Below, piece by piece: positions 6,967 to 13,346 of a stretch of DNA of 22,941 nt (position 1 is the stretch's first letter; each line of letters opens with the position of its first letter). The stretch is from an uncultured Eubacteriales bacterium (GTDB lineage Bacteria; Bacillota; Clostridia; Oscillospirales; Acutalibacteraceae). Where the stretch lies: NCBI GenBank assembly GCA_934636435.1, contig CAKUAQ010000033.1:1-22941 (forward strand), given 5' to 3'. Below the pieces are notes generated by a model. That model worked only from the letters and a program-made list of their open reading frames with translations. It ran no database searches and was not told where the DNA came from. Made by a program: the position numbers and the translations under genes.

Positions 6967-6994
6967 AAAAAAAGGACGGCGCCGGAGCACCATC
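6967..6994 (-). terminator. Intrinsic terminator/attenuator in DUF3793 leader
   Basis: Read on the minus strand: an 8-bp stem, GATGGTGC (6987-6994) with GCGCCGTC (6975-6982, two G-U pairs), a 4-base loop, one C and seven T (6967-6973). It lies about 35 bases downstream of the predicted start site of the promoter at 7031-7059 and before the DUF3793 gene. It would produce a short RNA of roughly 55-60 bases unless bypassed. Confidence 0.55.
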
Positions 6995-7006
6995 GTGCAC
7001 ATTAGC

Positions 7007-7024
7007 GGTTAGCATCTGCTAACC
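7007..7024. promoter_or_regulatory. Palindromic operator 2, DtxR/IdeR-like iron box
   Basis: GGTTAGC-ATCT-GCTAACC, perfect 7-bp arms, with an extra TTAGC half-site at 7002-7006. It begins at the predicted transcription start of the minus-strand promoter, the classic position for a repressor. Same motif as operator 1. The regulator family is inferred from the TTAGC/GCTAA core. Confidence 0.65.
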
Positions 7025-7030
7025 AAAGAC

Positions 7031-7059
7031 AGTATATACGACCCGGGAAGATTTGTCAA
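7031..7059 (-). promoter_or_regulatory. Consensus sigma-A promoter directed at DUF3793
   Basis: On the minus strand: -35 TTGACA (7054-7059), a spacer of exactly 17 bases, -10 TATACT (7031-7036). Transcription should start near 7024, at the edge of operator 2. A strong promoter under a tight-looking operator fits repression under iron-replete conditions. Confidence 0.8.
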
Positions 7060-7090
7060 TAGGTTTTTCGGATTTTCTTTCCCGGAGAAT

Positions 7091-7145
7091 TTGACGTGGA
7101 TTTTACAGTAGCGCCGTTTTTCTCTTTACACTGGCGCGGTATTCT
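7091..7145 (+). promoter_or_regulatory. Possible PhoP/PhoB box and promoter of pst operon
   Basis: TTGACG (7091), TTTACA (7102) and TTTACA (7125) are spaced 11 and 23 bases apart, close to the 11-base periodicity of TT(A/T)ACA repeats bound by PhoP-type regulators. A TATTCT at 7140-7145 could be the -10. No good -35 exists, as expected for an activator-dependent promoter. The match is loose. Confidence 0.3.
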
Positions 7146-7238
7146 ATGGGCGTAGGGAGCGGAAAACCGGAACGAAGAAGAAAAAAGTGCTGCGGCTCCC
7201 GGTACTGCATTTGAAGAATGGAAAGCGAGGAAAAAATG

Positions 7239-8087
7239 ATGAACAAGAAGATCATCGGTAGTGTATTGGCAGTGGGCTGCCTGCTGGCAGGGGTGCTGAC
7301 CGGCTGCGGCAGCAAGGAGCCGGCAAAGACCGGCGACGACACCTCGGCGGCGCTGACCGGCACCGTCGCCACCGACGGCTCCACCTCCATGGAAAAGGTC
7401 ATCGGGGCGCTGGGCGAGAGCTTTAAGGCGGCGCACAACGGCGTAGGCTTCACCTATAACCCCACCGGCTCCGGCGCGGGCATCAAGGCGGTCAAGGAGG
7501 GCACCTGCGACATCGGCCTGTCCAGCCGCAGCCTGAAGGACGAGGAAAAGGCCGAGGGCCTGCAGGAAACGACGGTGGCGCTGGACGGTATCGCCATCAT
7601 CGTGAACAACGATAACCCCGTCGCCAACCTGACGCTGGAGCAGATCGCGGACATCTACACCGGCAAGATCACCAACTGGAAGGATGTGGGCGGCAGCGAT
7701 GCAGCCATCGTGGTGATCGGCCGGGAGGCTGCCAGCGGCACCCGGGACGGCTTTGAATCCATCACCAAAACGAAGGATGCCTGCCAGTACCGGCAGGAGC
7801 TGACCTCCACCGGCGACGTGATCGCCACCGTGTCCCAGAACCCCGCCGCCATCGGCTACGCCTCTCTCGCCTCCGTCAAGGATACGGTCAAGGCCGTCAC
7901 CGTCAACGGAGTCACCGCCAGCGAGGCCACCGTCAAGGACGGCAGCTATGTGATCCAGCGTCCCTTCGTGCTGGTGACGGTAGCGGGCAAGACCCTCTCC
8001 CCGGTGGCGCAGGCCTTCTTCGACTACGCCACCTCGGCGGAAGTGGCCGATCTCATCGGCAAGGCGGGCGCCGTGGCGGTCCACTGA
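7239..8087 (+). CDS. pstS: Phosphate ABC transporter substrate-binding lipoprotein
   Basis: Binds inorganic phosphate outside the membrane and delivers it to PstCA. The 282-residue form begins MNKKIIGSVLAVGC and has a lipobox LTGC with the lipidated Cys at residue 23. Phosphate-pocket segments follow: TDGSTSMEKVI, YNPTGSGAGIKAV and GREAASGTRDGF, the standard PstS fingerprint. ATGs at 7236 and 7239 are both possible; 7239 gives better spacing from the AGCGAGG site, and 7218 lacks a ribosome site. At about 280 residues it is of the shorter clostridial type. It is first in pstSCAB, and a stable hairpin downstream probably keeps its transcript more abundant than the membrane genes. Confidence 0.95.
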   Translation: MNKKIIGSVLAVGCLLAGVLTGCGSKEPAKTGDDTSAALTGTVATDGSTSMEKVIGALGESFKAAHNGVGFTYNPTGSGAGIKAVKEGTCDIGLSSRSLKDEEKAEGLQETTVALDGIAIIVNNDNPVANLTLEQIADIYTGKITNWKDVGGSDAAIVVIGREAASGTRDGFESITKTKDACQYRQELTSTGDVIATVSQNPAAIGYASLASVKDTVKAVTVNGVTASEATVKDGSYVIQRPFVLVTVAGKTLSPVAQAFFDYATSAEVADLIGKAGAVAVH

Positions 8088-8119
8088 CCCGCGACAGCGG
8101 ACGGAGGAATACGCATCCG

Positions 8120-8155
8120 GGCAAAAACGGTCGGCAGGAACGGCCGTTTTTTGCC
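8120..8155 (+). terminator. Partial terminator/stabilising hairpin after pstS
   Basis: GGCAAAAACGGTC (8120-8132) pairs with GGCCGTTTTTTGCC (8142-8155) with one bulge and one G-U pair. The T-run is in the 3' arm. It sits just before the pstC ribosome site. Such hairpins often cause unequal expression of binding protein and permease. Confidence 0.6.
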
Positions 8156-8168
8156 GATAGGAGGGCTT

Positions 8169-9044
8169 ATGAAAGGAAATAAAAAAATCCGGGAGATACT
8201 GGAAACGGTGGTGCACGGGATATTTCTTCTGCTGGGTCTGATCACGGTGGGCTGTGTGCTGCTCATCACCGTCTATCTGGTGATCTCCGGCATCCCCGCC
8301 ATCCGAAAGATCGGCTTGATCCCCTTCCTGTTCGGGCGGGAATGGGCCTCCACCGCCGCCACGCCCCGGTACGGGATCTTACCCTTTATCCTCACCAGCG
8401 TCTACGGCACGGCAGGCGCCATTCTTCTGGGGGTGCCCATCGGTTTTTTCACCGCCGTGTATCTGGCGAAGCTGGCGCCCCCCAAGGTGAAGGCCGTGAT
8501 GCAGACTGCCGTGAGCCTGCTGGCGGGCGTCCCCTCGGTGGTGTACGGTCTGGTGGGTATGCTGGTGCTGGTGCCGGGAATCCGCAAGCTGTTTCACATC
8601 CCCGACGGCGCCAGCCTGCTGGCGGCCATCATCGTGCTGGCCATTATGATCCTCCCCTCCATCATCAAGGTGTCGGTGACGGCGCTGGAGGCGGTGCCGC
8701 CGGAATATGAGGATGCCTCTCTGGCACTGGGTGCCACCACGGTGGAGACCTGCTTTCGGGTGTCCGTTCCGGCCGCCCGCAGCGGCATCGTGGCCGCTGT
8801 GGTGCTGGGGGTGGGGCGCGCCATCGGCGAGGCCATGGCGGTGATGATGGTCTCCGGCAACGCTCCCAATATGCCGGGGCTGTTCCAGAGCGTCCGGTTT
8901 CTGACCACCGCCGTCGCCAGCGAAATGGCCTATTCCGGCGGCTTGCAGCAGCAGGCGCTGTTTTCCATCGCCCTGGTGCTGTTCCTGTTCATTCTGCTCA
9001 TCAACGCCGCCCTCAACCTCTTTTTGAAATGCGGGGGAAAATAA
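8169..9044 (+). CDS. pstC: Phosphate ABC transporter permease PstC
   Basis: Inner-membrane permease forming the phosphate channel with PstA. 291 residues with about six hydrophobic segments, the first at ~12-40 (ETVVHGIFLLLGLITVGCVL). The stretch SLLAGVPSVVYGLVGM and the cytoplasmic loop with EAVPPEYEDASLALGATTVETCFRV (EAA-like, contacting PstB) are characteristic. The ATG at 8169 follows AGGAGG by four bases; the frame extends upstream to 8151, but only through a TTG inside the hairpin. pstA follows after 88 bases containing another GC hairpin. Confidence 0.95.
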   Translation: MKGNKKIREILETVVHGIFLLLGLITVGCVLLITVYLVISGIPAIRKIGLIPFLFGREWASTAATPRYGILPFILTSVYGTAGAILLGVPIGFFTAVYLAKLAPPKVKAVMQTAVSLLAGVPSVVYGLVGMLVLVPGIRKLFHIPDGASLLAAIIVLAIMILPSIIKVSVTALEAVPPEYEDASLALGATTVETCFRVSVPAARSGIVAAVVLGVGRAIGEAMAVMMVSGNAPNMPGLFQSVRFLTTAVASEMAYSGGLQQQALFSIALVLFLFILLINAALNLFLKCGGK

Positions 9045-9068
9045 GCGGTCGGCGGCTTTCGCTCCCCG

Positions 9069-9093
9069 CGCTCCGCAAGGGTGCGGCGGAGCG
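9069..9093 (+). promoter_or_regulatory. GC hairpin between pstC and pstA
   Basis: CGCTCCGC (9069-9076) and GCGGAGCG (9086-9093) form a perfect 8-bp stem with a 9-base loop. There is no T-run, so it is probably an RNA-stability or processing element rather than a terminator. Confidence 0.35.
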
Positions 9094-9132
9094 GCGCCGT
9101 TCGGCTCCGCAGCAAAAGAAAGGATCATTGCC

Positions 9133-10002
9133 ATGCACGACGAAAAATTACCGTTGCGCCGTCGGCTGTATGCCGCAGGAATGAAAGGTCTGATGGCGGT
9201 CTCCGCCGCCCTCACCGGCGGACTGGTGCTGTTTCTCATCCTGTTTGTGCTCATCCGGGGGCTGCCCCACGTGACCTGGGCGCTGCTGTCCACCGCCCCC
9301 AGCTATCTGAGCGATACGATCGGTATATTGCCGGACATTCTCAACACCCTGTTTATCATTCTCGCCACGCTGCTGTATGTGGTGCCGCTGGGGGTGGGAG
9401 CGGCCGTCTACCTGACGGAATACGCCGCCAACCGTCGGCTGGTACGACTGATCGAAATGGCTACCGAAACCCTGTCCGGTATCCCCTCCATCATCTACGG
9501 TCTGGTGGGTATGCTGTTCTTCTGCCAGTTCTGCGGGATGCAGACCTCCCTGCAGGCGGGCGCCATGACGCTGGTGATCATGAATCTGCCCACCATCCTG
9601 CGTACCACCCAGGAGAGCCTGAAAACCGTCCCACAGAGCTATCGGGAGGGGGCATTCGGGCTGGGCGCCGGGAAATCCCGGGTGATCTTCACCGTGGTGC
9701 TGCCCGGCTGCGTGGACGGCGTGATCACCGGCTGCATCCTGTCGGTGGGACGCATTCTGGGCGAGTCGGCGGCGCTGCTGTTCACCGCCGGGTTCGCCCA
9801 TGAGCTGCACGGATTTCTCGTTTGGCTGTCCGGCAGCACCGCCGGATCCACCCTGACGGTGGCGCTGTACGTGTATGCCAAGGAGCGGGGAGAGTTTGAC
9901 GTGGCCTTTGCCATCGCCGCCATCCTCATGGTGCTGACCCTGCTTATCAATCTGGCGGCGGAGCTGACCGCCCGCTGTTTCAAAAGGAAGAAAGCGTTAT
10001 GA
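9133..10002 (+). CDS. pstA: Phosphate ABC transporter permease PstA
   Basis: Second permease subunit, 289 residues and about six membrane spans. It carries GVGAAVYLTEYA, ETLSGIPSIIYGLVGM (the PstA counterpart of the PstC motif) and the EAA-type loop ESLKTVPQSYREGAFGLGAGKSRVI, then GRILGESAALLFTAG. It starts at ATG 9133 after an AAAGGA site. Its stop overlaps the pstB start (ATGA at 9999-10002), indicating translational coupling of permease and ATPase. Confidence 0.95.
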   Translation: MHDEKLPLRRRLYAAGMKGLMAVSAALTGGLVLFLILFVLIRGLPHVTWALLSTAPSYLSDTIGILPDILNTLFIILATLLYVVPLGVGAAVYLTEYAANRRLVRLIEMATETLSGIPSIIYGLVGMLFFCQFCGMQTSLQAGAMTLVIMNLPTILRTTQESLKTVPQSYREGAFGLGAGKSRVIFTVVLPGCVDGVITGCILSVGRILGESAALLFTAGFAHELHGFLVWLSGSTAGSTLTVALYVYAKERGEFDVAFAIAAILMVLTLLINLAAELTARCFKRKKAL

Positions 10003-10754
10003 ATACTGTATTTTCCGTCAACGATCTGTGCCTGTGGTACGGCAGCCATCAAGCGCTGAAAAATATCCGGCTGGATATCCCCGCCCGGAGCATCACCGCC
10101 CTCATCGGCCCCTCCGGCTGCGGCAAGTCCACCTTTCTCAAGACCCTTGACCGGATGAACGATCTGGTGGAGGGGGTCAAGATCACCGGCACGGTAGAAT
10201 ACCGGGGCGAAAACATCTACGACCCCGCCACCAATGTCAGCGAGCTGCGGCGGCAGGTGGGCATGGTGTTCCAGAAGCCCAATCCCTTTCCCATGAGCAT
10301 CTACGACAACATTGCCTACGGCCCCCGCACCCACGGCATCCGCCAGAGAGGGCGGCTGGATGAGATCGTGGAGCGGTCGCTGCGGGATGCCGCCATCTGG
10401 GATGAGGTAAAGGACCGGCTGCGCAAAAACGCCCTGGGTCTGTCCGGGGGACAGCAGCAGCGGCTGTGCATCGCCCGGGCGCTGGCGGTGGAGCCGGATG
10501 TGCTGCTGATGGATGAGCCCACCAGCGCGCTGGACCCCATCTCCACGGCGAAGATCGAGGAGCTGGCCATGGAGCTGAAGCAGCACTACACCATCGTCAT
10601 CGTGACCCACAATATGCAGCAGGCCGCCCGCATTTCCGACCAGACGGCGTTTTTCCTGCTGGGAGAGCTGGTGGAGAGCGGCGAGACCAAACAGATCTTC
10701 GAGCATCCGACCGATCCCCGCACCGAAAACTACATCACCGGCCGTTTCGGCTGA
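9999..10754 (+). CDS. pstB: Phosphate ABC transporter ATP-binding protein
   Basis: Cytoplasmic ATPase that powers the Pst importer. 251 residues, the family's normal length. Walker A GPSGCGKST (37-45), Q-loop in GMVFQKPNPFPMSIYDN (PstB-specific wording), signature LSGGQQQR (148-155), Walker B MDEPTSALD (Asp172, Glu173) and switch His204 in VTHNMQQ are all intact. It overlaps the end of pstA by four bases. In many Firmicutes phoU follows directly; here the operon ends with a hairpin and no phoU is seen in the window. Confidence 0.97.
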   Translation: MNTVFSVNDLCLWYGSHQALKNIRLDIPARSITALIGPSGCGKSTFLKTLDRMNDLVEGVKITGTVEYRGENIYDPATNVSELRRQVGMVFQKPNPFPMSIYDNIAYGPRTHGIRQRGRLDEIVERSLRDAAIWDEVKDRLRKNALGLSGGQQQRLCIARALAVEPDVLLMDEPTSALDPISTAKIEELAMELKQHYTIVIVTHNMQQAARISDQTAFFLLGELVESGETKQIFEHPTDPRTENYITGRFG

Positions 10755-10846
10755 GAGGGATGTACGGCGTACCGACGCCCGCACTCTTTCACAAAAAAAG
10801 CGCCGGTGCTCCGCTTTGTCAACCGCTCTTTTCCGGTATCACGCAG

Positions 10847-10878
10847 GAGGGAGGCTGCCCGAATGGGCGGCCTCCCTT
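10847..10878 (+). terminator. Hairpin terminator of pst operon
   Basis: GGGAGGCTGCCC (10849-10860) pairs with GGGCGGCCTCCC (10865-10876) around a GAAT loop with one G-U pair. It can be extended by two pairs and is followed by TTGTCG. The T-run is poor but the stem is very stable. Confidence 0.55.
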
Positions 10879-11001
10879 GTCGCATATATGGCTGGCCGGT
10901 TTTCGGCAGAGACCCGGATGGGAGCCGCCGCAACAAAGCTGCGCCGCCCCCGCAGAGCGGCAAAAAAGTAAGATAGTTTATAAACCGCCGAAAAAGGGCT
11001 A

Positions 11002-11029
11002 TTGCAAATTGGCGGGAAAGCGGTATAAT
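11002..11029 (+). promoter_or_regulatory. Sigma-A promoter of isomerase-dehydrogenase operon
   Basis: -35 TTGCAA (11002-11007), 16-base spacer, consensus -10 TATAAT (11024-11029), about 45 bases ahead of the gene at 11074. Confidence 0.75.
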
Positions 11030-11073
11030 GACAATCAGAAAGTGATCAATTCAGCGATAAAGGAGCGATGGAT

Positions 11074-12039
11074 ATGAAACTGGGCGTATTGACCGTCCCG
11101 CTGCAAGGCATGCCCACGGAGGAAGCATTCAAGTACCTGCATTCCCTGGGGGTCCAGACGGTGGAGCTGGGCACCGGCGGGTATACCAACGGCAATCACT
11201 GCAACCCCGATGTGCTGCTGGCGGACGACACGAAGATCGACGAGCTGAAGGCGCTGCTCAAGACCTACGATCTGGAGATTTCGGCGCTGTCCTGCCACGG
11301 CAACCCCGTCCACCCGGACAAGGCGGTGGCGGCGGAATACCACCGGGTATTTGTCAACACCTGCAAGCTGGCGCAGAAGCTGGGCGTGGACACCATCGTC
11401 ACCTTCTCCGGCTGCCCCGGCGACAGCCCCGACAGCCATTATCCCAACTGGGTCACCTGCGCCTGGCCGGACGACTATCCGAAGATCCTCGACTACCAGT
11501 GGAACGAGGTGCTGATCCCCTATTGGAAGGAGGCGGCGAAGATCGCCGAGAGCTGCGGGGTGCAGCACATCGCCTTTGAGATGCACCCGGGCTTCTGCGT
11601 GTATAATCCCGCCACCTGCCTGCGGCTGCGGGAGGCGGTGGGCCCCATTCTGGGCGCCAACTTTGATCCCAGCCATCTGATCTGGCAGGGCATCGACCCG
11701 GTGGAGGCGCTGAAAGCCCTCAAGGGGGCTGTCTACCACTTCCATGCCAAGGATACCATCATCGACAAGCACAACGCCGGCATCAACGGCGTGCTGGATA
11801 CCAAAAATCTGGGGCTGGTGGCGGAGCGCAGCTGGGTGTTCCGCACCATCGGCTACGGCAACGATACCAAGCTCTGGAAGGATATGATGTCCACCCTCCA
11901 GCTCATCGGCTATGACCGGTCGGTGAGCATCGAGCACGAGGACGCGCTGATGAGCGTACAGCAGGGGCTGGAGAAGGCCATCGCTTTCCTGAAAGACGTG
12001 ATGATCACCGAGCAGCCCACCGCCGCCTGGTGGACCTGA
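11074..12039 (+). CDS. Sugar phosphate isomerase/epimerase (xylose isomerase-like TIM barrel)
   Basis: A 321-residue AP-endonuclease-2/xylose-isomerase-like TIM barrel. The metal-binding set expected for this superfamily is visible: Glu169 (FEMHPG), Asp198 (NFDPSHL), His224 (YHFHAKD) and Glu287 (SIEHED), with ELGTGGYT and SALSCHGNPVH near the active site. Members isomerise or epimerise sugars or inositols, or dehydrate keto-inositols; the exact substrate cannot be read. ATG 11074 is chosen over 11068 because AGGAG is 8-9 bases before 11074 but only 2-3 before 11068. It is the first gene of a two-gene unit with a Gfo/Idh/MocA dehydrogenase 34 bases on, a common pairing in catabolism of an oxidised sugar or polyol. 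Confidence 0.88.
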   Translation: MKLGVLTVPLQGMPTEEAFKYLHSLGVQTVELGTGGYTNGNHCNPDVLLADDTKIDELKALLKTYDLEISALSCHGNPVHPDKAVAAEYHRVFVNTCKLAQKLGVDTIVTFSGCPGDSPDSHYPNWVTCAWPDDYPKILDYQWNEVLIPYWKEAAKIAESCGVQHIAFEMHPGFCVYNPATCLRLREAVGPILGANFDPSHLIWQGIDPVEALKALKGAVYHFHAKDTIIDKHNAGINGVLDTKNLGLVAERSWVFRTIGYGNDTKLWKDMMSTLQLIGYDRSVSIEHEDALMSVQQGLEKAIAFLKDVMITEQPTAAWWT

Positions 12040-12073
12040 GCCAATCGACCCAAAGAGAGGACGACCGAGAGTT

Positions 12074-13123
12074 ATGAAAAAATGCAAATTGGCCGTGATC
12101 GGCTATGGCGGCATGGGCGGCTGGCATGTGCAGCACGCTCTGGACAGCGACGTGGTGGAGCTGGCCGGGATCTACGACATTCTGCCGGAAAAGCGGCAGC
12201 TGGCGGAGAGCCGGGGCATCCACGCCTATAACAGCTATGAGGAAGTGCTGGCCGACCCCGCCGTAGAGCTGCTGACGGTGGCCATCCCCAACGACCAGCA
12301 TGAGAGCGTCTGCATCCGGGGGCTGGAGGCCGGTAAGCACGTCATCAGCGAAAAGCCGGTGACGCTGGATACCGCCAGCTTACAGCGGATGTTCGATGCC
12401 GCCGACAAGGCGGGCAGGCTGTTCACCGTCCACCAGAACCGCCGCTGGGACGTGGATTTTCTCGCCATGAAGCACCTGAAGGAGACCGGCGAGCTGGGAG
12501 ATTTTATCCGCATTGAAAGCCGCATCCACGGCTCCCGGGGCATCCCCAGCGACTGGCGGGGTATCAAGCAATACGGCGGCGGCATGCTGTATGACTGGGG
12601 CGTGCATCTCATCGACCAGATTCTGCAGCTGTTCCCCCAGCCGGTGACCGCCATCGACTGCCGGTTCGACCATATCACCAACCAAGAGGTGGACGACGGC
12701 TTCCGGCTGGATATGACCTTTGAGGATGGCAAGACCGCCTATGTGGAGGTGGGCACCTATAATTTCATCGCCATGCCCCGGTTCTATCTCCGGGCGGAAA
12801 AGGGCACGGCGCTCATCTCCGACTGGCGGGAGCCGTGCCGGGTGGTGAAATGCACCCACTGGCATGAGAGCGAGGTGCTGCCGGTGGAGACCGCCGCCGG
12901 GCTGACCAAAACCATGGCACCCCGGGACGGGCTGACCACCGAAACCTATGCGCTGGAGCGTCCCCATTCCGATGTCCACGATTTTTACCGCAACGTCGTC
13001 AAAGCCATCGCCGGGGAGGAGCCGCAGCTGGTGACCCATCCCCAGATGATGCGGGTGCTGCAGGTCATCGAGGCGGCGTTCCGCTCGGCGGAGGAAAATC
13101 AGGTGGTGTCCTGCCGGCTGTGA
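12074..13123 (+). CDS. Gfo/Idh/MocA family NAD(P)-dependent oxidoreductase
   Basis: 349 residues. The N-terminal Rossmann fold carries GYGGMGG at about 10-16, with IYD at the end of strand 2, which favours NAD(H). The family EKP motif (93-95) has the conserved catalytic Lys94. DWGVHLIDQ places the proposed catalytic His178 and Asp182 as in inositol and sugar dehydrogenases. The C-terminal alpha/beta domain includes FRLDMTFEDGKTAYVEVGTYN. It probably oxidises or reduces a sugar or cyclitol that the neighbouring TIM-barrel enzyme also handles; the substrate is unknown. The ribosome site is weak (a GAGAG stretch near -5). A strong hairpin follows, closing the operon. Confidence 0.9.
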   Translation: MKKCKLAVIGYGGMGGWHVQHALDSDVVELAGIYDILPEKRQLAESRGIHAYNSYEEVLADPAVELLTVAIPNDQHESVCIRGLEAGKHVISEKPVTLDTASLQRMFDAADKAGRLFTVHQNRRWDVDFLAMKHLKETGELGDFIRIESRIHGSRGIPSDWRGIKQYGGGMLYDWGVHLIDQILQLFPQPVTAIDCRFDHITNQEVDDGFRLDMTFEDGKTAYVEVGTYNFIAMPRFYLRAEKGTALISDWREPCRVVKCTHWHESEVLPVETAAGLTKTMAPRDGLTTETYALERPHSDVHDFYRNVVKAIAGEEPQLVTHPQMMRVLQVIEAAFRSAEENQVVSCRL

Positions 13124-13156
13124 CGGCCGATCCGGGACAAACCGAATACCGAGCAT

Positions 13157-13191
13157 AAAGCGGACTGCGATTTTTCGTCGCAGTCCGCTTT
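13157..13191 (+). terminator. Terminator hairpin of isomerase-dehydrogenase operon
   Basis: A perfect 14-bp stem, AAAGCGGACTGCGA (13157-13170) with its complement (13178-13191), and a TTTTTCG loop. The following TGCTTGC is only mildly T-rich. Confidence 0.65.
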
Positions 13192-13201
13192 GCTTGCAAG
13201 A

Positions 13202-13239
13202 AACAGTCCGTTTCGGCTATCATGTCGGGACGGACTGTT
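13202..13239. repeat. Second inverted repeat in convergent gap
   Basis: AACAGTCCG (13202-13210) and CGGACTGTT (13231-13239) form a 9-bp stem with a 20-base loop. Each arm shares the CAGTCCG core with the preceding terminator, so these look like related hairpins, perhaps a duplicated terminator unit. Confidence 0.4.
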
Positions 13240-13282
13240 GTATTTCCAGTGGGGATCAGCCGCATGGGAGAAGATATACCGG

Positions 13283-13322
13283 AAAAACGGAAAATAACCC
13301 CCCGGCGGAGCGCTCCGCCGGG
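13283..13322 (-). terminator. Intrinsic terminator of SNF2 gene
   Basis: CCCGGCGGA (13301-13309) and TCCGCCGGG (13314-13322) flank GCGC, itself palindromic. On the minus strand the stem is followed by a GGTTATTTTCCGTTTTT tract. It lies 25 bases past the stop at 13347. Confidence 0.7.
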
Positions 13323-13346
13323 TCGGTCTTTCTCATATACGGTTTT

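Larger units (their letters stand above)
10755..11073. other. Gene-free stretch between pstB and sugar isomerase
   Basis: 319 bases without a supported gene. It contains the terminator hairpin at 10847-10878 and the promoter at 11002-11029. An AAAGCG/CGCTTT pair next to an A-run at 10793-10817 would look like an intrinsic terminator only on the minus strand, where no gene precedes it. Nothing else was recognised. Confidence 0.6.

Noticed and set aside
7056..8216. Long minus-strand frame antisense to pstS
   Set aside because: Low-complexity Gly/Asp/His-rich translation, overlapping a pstS with full phosphate-binding motifs.
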